A stretch of 64,000 nucleotides of DNA from Eucommia ulmoides (GCA_016647705.1 CM028338.1:36275176-36339175); one strand, 5' to 3'; positions 33,181 to 44,330 are shown, counted from the first letter of the stretch. Notes: generated by a model from the sequence alone, not told the origin. Made by a program: numbers and translations.

Positions 33181-33774
33181 AACTAATTAACTAACAAACA
33201 GACTAACTAAATAATTAAACAAGTAAAAAAACATAATAATTAAACTAACAAATAAATTTAAAAAAAAAAAAAAAACTTACTTATATGGTAGGAAGAAGAA
33301 GTTGTGAAGTTGTAAAATTCTTGATAAACAGACATTGCCAACATGAAGTATTAAGGAGGAAGGAAGAAAAAAACTCAATCGGGTATATATAACGTTTTGG
33401 TCCCGGCATTCACGACACCAGGACCGCTCTGCAGTCAGCAGAGCTAGCTACAAAGGTTGCAACTTGAGCTGCAGCCTTTGCAGCGGGTTGGTTAAATGGT
33501 ACATTGTACCGTTTGACCAACCCAAACGATATATCACCGTTTTGAACAAATAGTGATATACCGTTTGTGATTTTATGAACCCAGTGTTCAAAATGCCGGG
33601 TTCATGTTTTTTTTTAAAAGGACCCAGTGTTCAGAACACTGGGTTTAAGAATCCGGTGTTCCAAACGTCGGGTAACATGAGTTTTGTATATAAGTTCAAA
33701 TACACATGTTTTCAATTATTTTTTTTAAAATCATTTTTTTTTTTTTTTTGTGTGTAAACAACTCTAATTTTATT

Positions 33775-34013
33775 AGTTTATTCATTCTATCTCTCATTCC
33801 CATTTCATCCAACCAAAACCAAGCTTAGTTCTACTTTGTTTTTTTTTGTTAAATAAAAAAAAAATATATTTTGAAATCAAAACCGAAGCCCTAGTATCAA
33901 TATCATCTGCAGAGTTCAGACAGGCGCACAAATATTCTTCCATTTCCATCTCCATGCGAGCTGCCATGAAATCGTTTTGTTGATTATCTTTGTTTATCAA
34001 TTCAATTGCTAGT
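33775..34013 (+). promoter_or_regulatory. Remaining 5' flank of the PPR gene
   Basis: Only 239 bases separate the target duplication of the Mutator-like element from the PPR start codon. A T-run, AAATAAAAAAAAAATATATT (33850-33870) and CCGAAGCCCTAG occur here. Proximal promoter elements may therefore be shared with, or replaced by, the transposon arm. No clear TATA box at normal spacing can be fixed. Confidence 0.4.
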
Positions 34014-35450
34014 ATGTTTAGTTCAGTATCCTCTCGATTCATATCCTTTCGCTTGCCTCACTCTCTGCTCTCTCACTGCCAATTTTTCCTTCATTTTCAC
34101 TCTCCATCTCGTCCCAATCGAGCGTTTTCCGCAAATCCCAATTCATTTCCCAGACATGAATCCGCAATTTCCAAATCAGAATCCAATTTTCCAAGCAGTT
34201 CAATCCATAAACCCTCGATATCCGCCAACTCACTGGACTTCGATTTAATAACGGTTCTCGAAACCCTAGCATGTTACGCTAACGATTGGAAGCGCGCTTT
34301 GGAGTTCTTCAACTGGGTCGAAACGGACTGCGGATTCGATCACTGCACCGAAACCTACAACCGTGTGATTGACATTCTGGGTAAGTTCTTCGAATTCGAT
34401 ATTGCTTGGGATTTGATTGATAAAATGCGAAAATTTGAAGATTCGGTGCCTGATCACATCACGTTTCGTATAATGTTCAAGCGCTATATCTCTGCCCATC
34501 TCGTTGCGGAAGCAATTAGTGTGTATGAGCGAATGGAACAGTTCAATTTGAAAGATGAGATATCATTTTCTAATCTAATTGATGCATTGTGTGAGTACAA
34601 ACACGTGATTGAAGCTGCAGAACTGTGCTTCGGGAATGATAAGAATCTTAACAAGGGTTTATGTGTCGATGTGAAAAGTACGAAGATTCATAATATGATT
34701 CTTCGAGGATGGTTCAAATTGGGGTGGTGGAGTAAGTGTGGAGAGTTTTGGGAAGAGATGGATCGAAGAGGAGTTCATAAAGATTTGCATTCATATTCGA
34801 TTTACATGGATATACTCTGCAAGAGAGGGAAGCCATGGAAGGCGGTGAAATTGTATAAAGAGATGAAGAACAAAGGAATCAAACTCGATGTGGTGGCTTA
34901 TAACACTGTGATTCGCGCGATTGGCTTTACCGATGGTGTTGATATGGCAATTCGTCTTCATCGCGAGATGATGGAATTGGGTATTAGACCCAATGTTGCA
35001 ACTTACAATATAATATTGAAGCTTTTGTGTGATAATTGGAGGCCGAAAGATGCATATAAGCTGCTCGATCAAATGTCTAAAAGGGGTTGTGAGCCAAATG
35101 TCATCACATACCATTGCTTTTTTGGAAGCCTTGAAAAGCCTAAAGAGATTCTTAAGCTTTTCAATAGGATGATTGATAGTGGAATTCGTCCGAAGATGGA
35201 CACCTATGTTATGCTCATGAGAAAATTCGGGAGATGGGGTTTTCTTCGACCCGTTTTCTTTGTTTGGAAAAAAATGGAAGAACATGGGTTGAGCCCAGAT
35301 GGGTTTGCTTATAATGCTCTGATTGATGCTTTGTTGCAGAAGGGTATGGTTGATATGGCTAAGAAGTATGATGAAGAAATGATGGTGAAAGGGCTTTCCC
35401 CGAAGCCTAGGGTAGTGTTAGGGACACAAAGAGTACCTGAAGGCGGTTGA
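34014..35450 (+). CDS. Mitochondrial P-class PPR protein, At1g80550-like
   Basis: This is an intronless 478-residue protein. PPR proteins of this class bind organellar RNA and act in its processing, stability or translation. The first ~60 residues are rich in Ser, Arg and Phe with few acids, as in a mitochondrial transit peptide. About ten 35-residue motifs follow, from TETYNRVIDILGKFFEF (about 112) through DLHSYSIYMDILCKRGKPWK (about 258), DVVAYNTVIRAIG, NVATYNIILKLLC and KMDTYVMLMRKFGRWGF (about 395) to a last DGFAYNALIDALLQKGM (about 429). There is no E, DYW or SMR domain. The order and many exact phrases resemble Arabidopsis At1g80550; I have not run an alignment. ATG 34014 is used because the frame upstream has only a TTG at 33990. 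No frameshift or internal stop is present, so the gene looks functional. Confidence 0.93.
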   Translation: MFSSVSSRFISFRLPHSLLSHCQFFLHFHSPSRPNRAFSANPNSFPRHESAISKSESNFPSSSIHKPSISANSLDFDLITVLETLACYANDWKRALEFFNWVETDCGFDHCTETYNRVIDILGKFFEFDIAWDLIDKMRKFEDSVPDHITFRIMFKRYISAHLVAEAISVYERMEQFNLKDEISFSNLIDALCEYKHVIEAAELCFGNDKNLNKGLCVDVKSTKIHNMILRGWFKLGWWSKCGEFWEEMDRRGVHKDLHSYSIYMDILCKRGKPWKAVKLYKEMKNKGIKLDVVAYNTVIRAIGFTDGVDMAIRLHREMMELGIRPNVATYNIILKLLCDNWRPKDAYKLLDQMSKRGCEPNVITYHCFFGSLEKPKEILKLFNRMIDSGIRPKMDTYVMLMRKFGRWGFLRPVFFVWKKMEEHGLSPDGFAYNALIDALLQKGMVDMAKKYDEEMMVKGLSPKPRVVLGTQRVPEGG

Positions 35451-36050
35451 TTAGGCTCAAATGGCTATTGCATTTGCCCATTAAATGAGAAAATATGCAT
35501 TGGTATGGTCTAAGAAATGGATTGAAGCCAACAAATAGAGCCTTATTTACTTAAGGATCTCCATTGAACAAGCTTTTTACAACCGTTTCCTGTCTCTTTC
35601 ATGTGTAAGACTTTGTTAAGCAGGAGAATGAGAGGAGAAAATCGCAAACTGTTCTACTTGGAACATGTTGAGGAAGAAAAATCTGGTGGAGCCGAAGTGT
35701 GATTGATTACATTCTGTTTCCGTGTTCTGTGTTGATGCCCCTGCTGGTAAACAAATCACTTTTCTCATGTTATTTGTTTAGGTGACATTTGTTTAGTGTC
35801 TTTTCCCCTATCAATAGGGGAAAATTTGTTTAGGTGACATTTGTTTAGTCCTTTTTATGGTCTAAATATGTTTCTGCTGTTTCTATTCCCAGAAAACTTG
35901 GAGTAGAAACAGAAATCTTGTAACAGTTCTGTTTTGTTCCCAGAAATTTTTTCTCAATTCTGGGAGTGGAACAAAAACAATTTAGTTTGTTCTTACACTT
36001 CTGTTTATGTTCTAGTTTTCCGGAATTAGAAACATTCAACAGAAGGAGCC
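35451..36050 (+). other. Downstream flank of PPR gene with a short direct duplication
   Basis: No coding region is seen. GTTTAGGTGACATTTGTTTAG occurs twice in near-identical form (about 35779 and 35829), flanking a small hairpin CCCCTATCAATAGGGG (about 35807-35822). From 35860, phrases such as CCCAGAAATTTTTTC and GGAACAAAAACAA resemble the MITE that follows and the 37060-37140 stretch, suggesting older related insertions. No AATAAA was found in the first 350 bases. Confidence 0.45.
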
Positions 36051-36053
36051 TTA

Positions 36054-36561
36054 GGTGGCGTTTGGTAACCGTTTCTGTGGGATGAGATTGAGATGGGATG
36101 AGATGAGAATTTTATTTCCTTCTTGGGCGTGTTTGGTAACAATAATTTTTTTTTTTTTTTTTTGTTTTTGGAACATAATCGCGTTTAGTAACGATTTTAT
36201 CCTAAAATTATTTTTTTTTTCAGATTTTTTTTTTTGTTTTGGCCGGACTGCGGCGGCGGCCGGACGATGGCAGCGACTGTACGGCGGCCGGCCGGTGGGT
36301 GACGGTGGCCGGATGGCCGGGGCGCCGGAAGTTGCCGGCGGTCGCCTGCGATGAACATTGGTTTTGGGAATGGGATGGGAATAATGAGAAACAATTTTTT
36401 TTTGTTTCACATTTCTTAAGAAAAAAATGGGCATAATTCTCAAATGGGAATAGAATGGGAACGGAAACAAAAATTACCAAACGTTATTCCCAAACAGAAA
36501 TTCCAAAAATCTGGGAACGGAATGGGAATTTCTGGGATGGAAACGGTTACCAAACGGGGCC
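36054..36561. mobile_element. Tourist-like MITE (PIF/Harbinger type)
   Basis: The left end GGTGGCGTTTGGTAACCG and right end (reverse complement) GGCCCCGTTTGGTAACCG form terminal inverted repeats flanked by TTA (36051-36053 and 36562-36564). TTA duplication and GGCCxxGTTTGG ends are typical of Tourist-like elements. Subterminal parts contain GAATGGGAA-type repeats. The centre (36240-36355) is strongly G+C-rich (GCGGCGGCCGG), unusual for a MITE, and flanked by T runs. It has no transposase. Confidence 0.8.
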
Positions 36562-37665
36562 TTAATTTCCGCTTCCACTTGGGAGATTTTATGCAATCTT
36601 ATTTTTATTTTTCACCATGTCTTAGGCAAGTCAGCAAATGGTTTTGTGGCAAAGAATGGAACTTATGCCATGGCTGAACTTTCGCGAAAGGAGCATTCTT
36701 TGTTTTTTTCCCCTCATCCTTTGTCACGTCCAAGGCAGAAGGTACTTAAAACTACTCTATTACTGTTTCAATAGTTGCAATTTGAATATGAGACGCTGAA
36801 TGTCAGCATGCTGAAATGCCTTCAAAATCTTAGGCACATTTTTGTAATGTTTTCTTGAGTACTTTTTATAATTAAAAGAGTCAATTGAAAAAAAAGAAAC
36901 AATTCTATTACTTAAAAGCAAAACCAAAAATCAAAAGTGTGTACGATTACTTATTTAATCCCCAAGTGCCCTTCTTTTTGTTACCCTTAGAGCAACTCCA
37001 ATTGGAGCATCAAATGAGAAATCATATGGTAGATGGAGTAATTTATGTGCTGTTTGTTTAGTGTTTTTTGCTCTCAGAATAGATATTTGGGAACAATTTT
37101 GTTCTAAAAAATTGGGAGCAGAACAGAAGCTGATTGTTTTGCCATATATCTATTTTCAATTTAATGGATTTCGCATGAGAAAAGGGTGGGGAAGCAAAAA
37201 CGGGAAGATATAATTAGCTATTCTGTTGTAGCATTTATGTTTTACAATTTTTCTTTTTCATGTAATTAAAAATAAAAAATTAGGATGAGAAAAGATATAA
37301 TTGATGATTATTATGTTGCATTGTATGATCTAGCTGATGTAGGTTGCTTTATCAAATTGAAGAACAATCCCAAAAAAATAAGAAAGTAGGAGGAAGGCAC
37401 TGTTCGGTAATATTTTTAAGGTTTTATTGCAGGTAGCCCCATTTTAAAGAAGAAAATTAAAATGGGCTCCAAGCCCAACTTTTTTTTTTTTTAAACAAAA
37501 CACTATTTATAAAAATAAATTAAAAAAATCCACCAATTAAAATTAATGTTCCGAAATTATCCTTTAAAAAAAAAAAAAAAAAAACCTCCAATTACCCTCT
37601 ATATGGAACTCTAATATGCCACATATCAAATGAAATGTAAAAAATAACAGTTCAAAAGAGAGAGA

Positions 37666-38130
37666 CCCACTCCATCACTTTCCTCCGGCACCGTCACTGG
37701 TCATCACCACCATCCTTTACTCCCTGCTAGCACCACCGCATCCACTCCACGAAGAGTACTAGCCACCACCGCCACAGCCAACATCGGATTCTCTCTCTCT
37801 CTCTCTAGAAAGAGACCCATTCCATCACCTTCCTCTACCACTATCACTGGTCATCACCACCATCCTTTACTCCCTGCTGGCACTATCGTATCCACTCCAC
37901 GAAGAGTACCCGCCACCACCGCCACAGCGAACAACATTGGATTCTCTCTTGCGCTCTCTCTCTCTCTCTAGAAAGAGACCCACTCTATCACCTCCCTCCG
38001 CCACCATCACTGGTCATCACCACTCACCACCATCCTTTACTCTCTGCTAGCACCACCGCATCCACTTCGCGAAGAGTACTGGCCACCACCGCCACAACCA
38101 ACAAAATCGGATTCTCTCTCTCTCTCTCCA
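37666..38130. repeat. Three ~150-bp tandem units
   Basis: Each unit has AGAGAGACCCACTCCATCAC, CACTGGTCATCACCACCATC, ACTCCCTGCTAGCACCACCG, then GAAGAGTAC and a CT microsatellite. Units start near 37666, 37809 and 37972. Confidence 0.88.
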
Positions 38131-38639
38131 AATCTGGCCATCACCGGAAAAATCTGTTCACGATCTGGCCAGCGACGGTCAGATTGCGCATTTACGGCCA
38201 ATATCTGGCTGTCGCTGGCCAAATCTTGGTTGTCGCTACCGTGTTCAAGCTCTTGTCGTCTTCGCCAGACTCAAGCTGTCAGTGGCTTCCGAATTCGATT
38301 TGAGAAATTTGGTCAGTAGGGATTAATCAAGGGTTTTCTCGTCTCTCTCTCTCCAGATCTGGTCGTTGCTTGCTAGATCGTGAATAGATTTGGCCGGCAA
38401 TTGCTAAATCTTGAATTGATGGCCAAGATTTGGCCCTCGTCAGGCAGATCTTGGCCGTCACGGTCCAGATCTGGTTGATCTTTTTTTTTTTCCCCTTTCA
38501 GTCTTCTTTTTTGTGTAAATATTCTAGATTTTTTTATATATCGAAATAATTATTTTTTTTGTTAATTTACAATTTTTTTTCCTATTTTAAAATAAAATTT
38601 TGTATTTTTTTATTCATTAATTGTTGTGGCAACTGCTAT

Positions 38640-39610
38640 GTTGATAACGAAAATTTTCTATAGTGATGATGGTGGTGGTGATAGTTAATATTCACTGTGA
38701 TGATAGTTAATATGTTCTAATGCGGTGGCGGTAATAGGAATGTTTGTTGTTAGGGTGATGGTGATATTGAATATTGACTATAATAGTGATGGTAATTTAA
38801 TGTTTGATGTGGTGGTGGCGGCGATTATAATAAATGTTCGTTGTGGTGGCAACGATGATCGTAATATTCGTTGTGGTGATGGTGGTGGTTAACAAATATT
38901 TATTGTAGTGGTGGCACGGGCAATATCATATATTTTCTGTGATGGGGGCGGTGATAGGAATATTTATTGTGTTTGTTTTGGAATATTTACTATGTTTGTG
39001 GCGTTGGTGGTAGTAAGTTTTTGTCGTCATCGTGGCGGTGGCGGTGATGGTGAATATTTGTTATGCTGTAGTGACAGTAAATTTTGATTGTGGTGGTGGT
39101 GATGAAGAATATCTATTGTGGTGGTGGAGGAGATGTGAATGTTTGTTATAAGGCTAACGGTGATAGTGGATATTGACTATAGGGGTGATGGTAGTTTAAC
39201 GGTTGATGCAGTGGCAGTGACAATAACAATAAATGTTCACTTTGGTGGTGGCGGTGATAGTAATATTCGTTGTGGTGATGGTGGTGGTTAACAAATATTT
39301 ATTGTAGTGGTGGCAGAGAAAATATCAAATATTTACTGTGGCGGTGGCGGTGATAGTAATATTTATTGTGTTTGTGGCGGTGGTGGTAGTAAATTTTTTG
39401 TTGTAGTGGTGGCGGTGGCGGTGATGGTAAATATTTGTTATTGTGTAGTGACAGTAAATATTGATTGTGATGGTGGTGATGACGAATATATATTGTTGTG
39501 GTGGTGGTGGTGGTGGTGATATGAGTGTTTGTTGTGGTATTGGCGGTTATAGTAATAAATATTTACTGTGATGGTGATAGTAATTAACAAATATTTACTG
39601 TGCTGGTTAG
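38640..39610. repeat. GGTGGTGAT-rich degenerate minisatellite
   Basis: Units of about 40-60 bases mixing GTGGTGGTGGCGGTGATAG and TAATATTTATTGT recur for nearly 1 kb. Some long words such as GTGATGGTGGTGGTTAACAA appear twice (near 38875 and 39276). ORFs here are Gly/Val low-complexity artefacts. Confidence 0.85.
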
Positions 39611-39752
39611 TGTTTATTATTTAAAAACTAATTAGGGGCATTTTCATCGTACAAAATAATATTTCTTCTTAATTGGGATTTTCATTAAAAATAAAATAAA
39701 ATGGGACAAAAATAAGAAACAGTGGGCTTTTGGGACCCAATTAAAACCACCC

Positions 39753-41684
39753 TATTTTTAATTGTTTTTTATTTAAAAAAAGTTACTTTGTCGGGAAAAA
39801 AAAGAATGGTTTTACTTAAAAGTGAAAGTGAAAAATCATAAGTAAGTTTAATAGTAATTTTTAATTGTTTCAATTTAGTTTTAGGGTTTAGAATTTTGGT
39901 ACTTTTGAAATTTTTTTGTACGGTCCTCTCCTAGATTTTTTCGAATTTATAGTTGCGGTTCCTTAGCATTTTTTGGCCATTCTTTGTTAGATGTTTCTTT
40001 TACATATCTAAGTGGATGTATGTGTTAGTAATTGAAAGGTTAAAATAGTAATTTAATAGAATAATTTTTATTTGTTTAAGGGTTGTTGGGCTAGCAAAAG
40101 TGGTGTACGTTTAGAAGCACCCTTTATAAATTAGGAGATTTTTACATTTGAGACATTTTTTTATCATTGGATTGTTGAAGATATTTTCAACCCTTCATTT
40201 GGATTTTGTTTAGAAATTAAATACAGAACTATTAATAAATTATGTTTTTATGATTAATATATTTGAAATATTCAAGATTAATGTATAAAATTAAAATTAA
40301 AATTAAAATAATCTATATAATCTATTCTTTGAATCAAGATTGGATGGTTGAATACTATTCAATCATTGATTTAGATTTTTTTTAAATCTGAATAATAAAC
40401 TCTTAACATAATGTCTTTTCATGATTAATATTTGAATTGATTATAAGATATTCAATATTAATATATTGAATTTAAATTATTGTCTTTAAGCACGTGATAT
40501 ATGCTAGTCTACCTCATGTTTGAGAAGAGATAACAGCATATACATGAATAAGGGAAAAAAAAGAAAAAAAAAGAAATGACCAATAGATATGTTGCCCAAT
40601 TGTGATGATTTTCATCCCTTTATTTTTCCAAAGATTCATCCTCCCTCTTCTTCTTCACATAGGGAGCTTTGTGGTTATTTGTCAAAATGACATAGGAGGT
40701 AAATGATAAAAATTGTAAATTCGTATGGTTAATATCAAGGACTGAAAGTAAGTTGAAAAACACTAAGAAATAAATTTCTCTAAAATAGGAAAAGAAAGAG
40801 TAAATTTTTTTATAGGGAACTTCGTAATAGGGTCACACGTATTATTTTTAATTTTTGTTTGGCGGGTAAAATACCACATCTATATTATATATTTTTTTTA
40901 ACACTTATTGGTACGTTTTGATGTATAATTATCATTTTTGTTTTCACAAATTGTAAAATAGTTTATACATAGTAATTGATTTTCTTTAACAAGTAGTAAA
41001 CCAATTTATTACATATTTATATAATATAATATGAAAGGGTATGGATTCAAACTATACTCTCAAAAGATAATGTTGTATACAATACTCCGTTGAATATTAA
41101 AGTGGATCATTTTGTTTAATTGCCTAATTTATTTATTTATTTATTTTTCCAAGTTAAGGTTATCTTTTTTAGTTTGTCTTAAGACATGGGTTATATGTTA
41201 GTCTATTTTATAAATCAGTACATATTTTACTTTTGAGACATTTTTTAACATCAGATGGTTGAAGACATTTCTAACTGTTTATTTAGATTTTGTTCAGAAC
41301 TTAAATAATAAACTCTTATGTATTTGAACTAATTATAGGATATTCAAAATTAATGTATTGAATAAAATTTGATACTGGGTTTATATTAGTGTATGTATAC
41401 ATATATAGTAAATCTTCATGTTTTGGGGTATTTTCTACATATTCTTGTTGTCTTAATACTTAAAGTTCAATTGATTTCATCAAGTTTTTTAGTTAATTTT
41501 TTGACACTTTATTCTACTTTGTTTTTTAGGTTTTTTGTAAAAATTTCAATTGATCCACTTAATCATTGTTTCTAGTAGGTTGTGCCTTCTGTCGCGGAAG
41601 TACCAAGGGCTTCATATATGAAATCCTTCCATTCCAAGGTAAATTTAATTTTGTTTATTGATCTTTTTATTTTTTTGCTTGATT
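39753..41684. other. AT-rich intergenic stretch
   Basis: I see no gene. Two stretches (about 40140-40500 and 41220-41360) resemble each other: both have GAGACATTTTTT, a TTGAAGACATTT-type phrase, then AATAATAAACTCTTA and GATATTCAA. They are probably two copies of an old repeat. Confidence 0.4.
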
Positions 41685-41845
41685 TTAGGTATAGTGGTAA
41701 GGTTGTTTTATTGTGATCTGGAAATCTCGGGTTCAATATTGAAAATAACCTCTCTGTATACAAGGGTAAGACTGTGTACATGTGACCGTCTCCAAATCTT
41801 GAAGTGGTAGGAGTATTAGGAGTATTCGTGCATTGGGTTGTCTTT
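41685..41845 (+). mobile_element. Au-type SINE (tRNA-derived)
   Basis: A polymerase III-like head has an A-box-like TAGTGGTAAGG (41693-41703) and a B-box-like GGGTTCAATAT (about 41730). The Au-SINE body follows: AATAACCTCTCTG, AAGGGTAAGACTGTGTACA, TGACCGTC, and a 3' end near GTGCATTGGG before a T-rich tail. The order matches the plant Au SINE, with many substitutions, so the copy is old. Target repeats were not clear. Confidence 0.75.
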
Positions 41846-43137
41846 AATTTATTTATTAAGTTTGTGAAAGTTATAGGATTTTATGGTTGCTTCAATGGAT
41901 GTTTACTCTTTTTTCTTTTTTTCTTTTTTTCTTTTTTTTTTTATTGGTATTACTAGGTGACTTGTTTTTCATGTTATGTTTTTCCTTGGTAAATTAGATA
42001 TCTATATATTTTGGATCAATTCTTAAAAAATGGACGTTGAAATTAACCCAAATAACCCTCATCCCACACGTTCACCCAAGCCTCACCCCAAGTTCCTCGG
42101 CCATTACTCCCAATTCTCAAATTGAAATCCCCTCACCCTGTCCTTTGCACCCAAGCAAAAAATCATTTCACCCCACCACGTCTACAGCTCATCCCCCCAC
42201 ATTTTCAGAACATTGGAAAGAAAAATCAATCTCTCTTCCTTACCAATTTGACTCTCTCTCCTTCCCTCCCCCCACCAAAACACACCCAATAGTGTAAGAA
42301 TTTCAAGTCATGTAGAATGACGGAAGGGTTGCAGGTGTTGATTGTGACGCTTGACAAAGTTAATTCCATCAGATTTTGCATCCCGCAGTATACGGTGTGT
42401 TTTGAGGCTGTTGATGCAGGCGAAGGAGCATAAATTTGAGGTGAGCTCTGTCGGAAATCAAATGACAGATACAGGACACTTAGTAAATTTCAAGTCTAGG
42501 AGAGTGGACAAAGATTTGCGGGTGTTGATGGACAGCGCGACGTCGTTTGAATAGTTGGATTCGCAAAGGGAGAGGTGGCGAAAGGGGCTAGAGGAGTCGC
42601 AGGTGGTATTCAGTTCATCCTGAGTTTCTCCATCAAAGACCAAAAAATTATTTTACAAATATTACACTGTGCGCCCAAATCTTGTGATATATTAGCACTA
42701 TGAGTATTTTAGGGTATATTTTGATCACAAAATTCCTATTCACATACTTTTTCTCATGTATGTTGCATCAATGGTCAAATTTGACAGAATTTGTTAGTTT
42801 GGTACTTTTTAGAGAGTAGTATAAGAAAGCAAAATGTGGATATACCATGAGGGGGAAAAACGATACAAAAGTTAAATATAGGGGATAAAAGATATTTATT
42901 TATTTTATAGAAAAATTAGTAGATTATTTGAAGTAACAAGTATATTTTGACCATTTTAGCATACGAGATCGTATATATCGAGTTGATATTAACTTCTATT
43001 AAATTAAAATAATATTTTTGTTAAAAGTTGAAATTAATAAATCAAAAATTTGATCACCATTTGGAAATTGTGAGATCCCCTTTTAAATTTAGAGCTAAAT
43101 AATGTTCAAGCAACTCAAAGTTAATATATTTATTTAG
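41846..43137. other. Intergenic stretch with short unrecognised ORFs
   Basis: Bases 42030-42300 are C-rich and 42300-42660 G-rich on the plus strand, with short open frames (for example one opening near 42316 with MTEGLQVLIVTLDKVN and ending within 45 codons). They may be fragments of a captured or decayed gene, but none has a recognisable domain. The rest is AT-rich. Confidence 0.3.
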
Positions 43138-44330
43138 GGAAATTTATTAATTAGTCCTCTAAAGGTATAGAATCTATTAGAAAGACCTCTAACTATTTTA
43201 ATTAAGTTTTCAGTTCACATTTTTTTTTTTTTTGAAAATAGTCACTGTTCTTTGATCATTGTTTTTCCCTATTTTACATAAAATAACATTCCGTAAAATA
43301 TAACAGAACATTCATTTTTTTTTTTTGTTATTTTTAAACATTTAATACATGTTAATGGAATTGACTCTGCTATCACAATATTTATGTGAACATTTACGTT
43401 TATTATTTAACACATTCTTTTATTATATTTACAAAAATTACGAAAAGAGCATTTACGTTATTTTGTTATGAACATTCACAATACTATTTGAATAGTTGTG
43501 AATATTCAGATAGAAAGTGTAAAAGGATTAAAAAATTAAAATTAAAATCAACCAAGAACAACAAATTAAAACATTGATAATAAACCCTAAGATCAACAAA
43601 AACAAATTGGATATGAACATTCACTAAAAAACAAAACTAATAAGAACATTTATAAAGAATAATAGATCAATAAGAACATTCACTCAGAATAAACAAAATT
43701 CCATCAAAATCAACAAGAATGACAAAACAAACTAAATTTCTACTAAATCATAACTCTAGCAACCATAATGGCGGCCATAACGGAGTTGGAGCTTACTAGC
43801 GGACCAAATTTGAAAAATTCCAGAGGCGCGACAACATTGTCGATGGTGGCTAGGGAGAACAGTGAACGACAATGGCAAACATTAAAAGGCAGCGACGAAC
43901 TACAATAGAAACGAAATATGGAAAATTCTACGTTTGCGATGGTGTTGGTTCACATTAAGGCTACGATGACGTTGGTTCCACGATGGCGACTTCGGTGGTG
44001 GTGAAGATGGGGGCTTGTGGACCAGATCTTTAAAATTCCACAGCGACGACAACGTTACTTCACGTTGCTTCGACTTTGGCAGTGGTGATTGTGGGGGCTT
44101 GCGGCAGAAAAATGGAGAGAGAGGGGTGATTGAAAAATGAAGAAATAAAGAGAGGCACATTAGGTTTCTCCCTTATATACACAAGGATATAAATGTTCAT
44201 CGACTACTTTTGTTAACTGTCAAGAACTATAAACTAAGAATGTTTTGACAAATGACTAAATTACAACATGAATGTTTAAAATAGTTTTTTTTACTAAACT
44301 AATTCTTAAATAAAGACTAAACAGTAAAAA
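43138..44330 (-). repeat. Dispersed repeat, copy 2 (inverted partner of 26480-27755)
   Basis: The reverse complement shares ordered landmarks with copy 1 (TTTATTTAAGA, AAACATTCTTAGT, a leader with TATATAAGG, a G+C-rich interior at 43770-44110, GTGAATGTTC-rich sequence, TTTTATGTAAA, AAAACTTAATTAAA, TTTAGAGGACTAA). The G+C-rich interiors differ between copies, as expected for elements carrying different captured fragments or old decay. Confidence 0.6.

Larger units (their letters stand above)
28242..33764. mobile_element. Mutator-like element with long inverted arms and 10-bp target duplication
   Basis: Both ends read GAGTTGTTTACA going inward, and both are flanked by the perfect direct repeat TAATTTTATT (28232-28241 and 33765-33774). 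The left arm (28242-30493) and right arm (32572-33764) are inverted relatives: low-complexity edge, hairpin-forming ACACTGGGT blocks, GTACCGTTTGACCAACCC, a TATA box, a short leader, a splice-donor-like GTAAGT, then TTAG-rich tandem repeats ending at AAAATGTGCAC. Long TIRs with a 9-11-bp duplication are typical of Mutator-like elements. No MURA-type transposase was recognised, so it is probably non-autonomous, with unrecognised ORFs inside (30494-32571). Confidence 0.88.
37420..39752. mobile_element. Mutator-like, long low-complexity element with 9-bp duplication
   Basis: TATTTTTAA flanks it at 37411-37419 and 39753-39761. The ends show related inverted sequence (left GGTTTTATTGCAGGTAGCCC; right, reversed, GGGTGGTTTTAATTGGGTCC), both followed by AAGCCCA-type words. 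Inside are three ~150-bp tandem units (37666-38130), repeated AGATCTGGCC-type phrases (38130-38480) and a ~1-kb GGTGGTGAT-rich minisatellite (38640-39610). No gene is visible. The AT-rich duplication could arise by chance, so the boundaries are moderately supported. Confidence 0.6.

Noticed and set aside
33990-34013. Upstream extension of the PPR protein to 486 residues
   Set aside because: The codon at 33990 is TTG, not ATG. The first ATG in frame is 34014, and the transit-peptide-like sequence starts naturally there.
36055-36470. Several ORFs of 65-139 codons on both strands
   Set aside because: All lie in the Tourist-like MITE and reflect its G+C-rich core and A/T runs.
39307-39519. Gly/Val-rich 70-codon ORF
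   Set aside because: It lies in a GGTGGTGAT minisatellite, and neighbouring units break the frame.
42037-42554. Possible small genes (Pro/Ser-rich 86 codons and a neighbour)
   Set aside because: The starts are weak, there is no domain, and frames end quickly. A decayed gene fragment is possible but cannot be supported.
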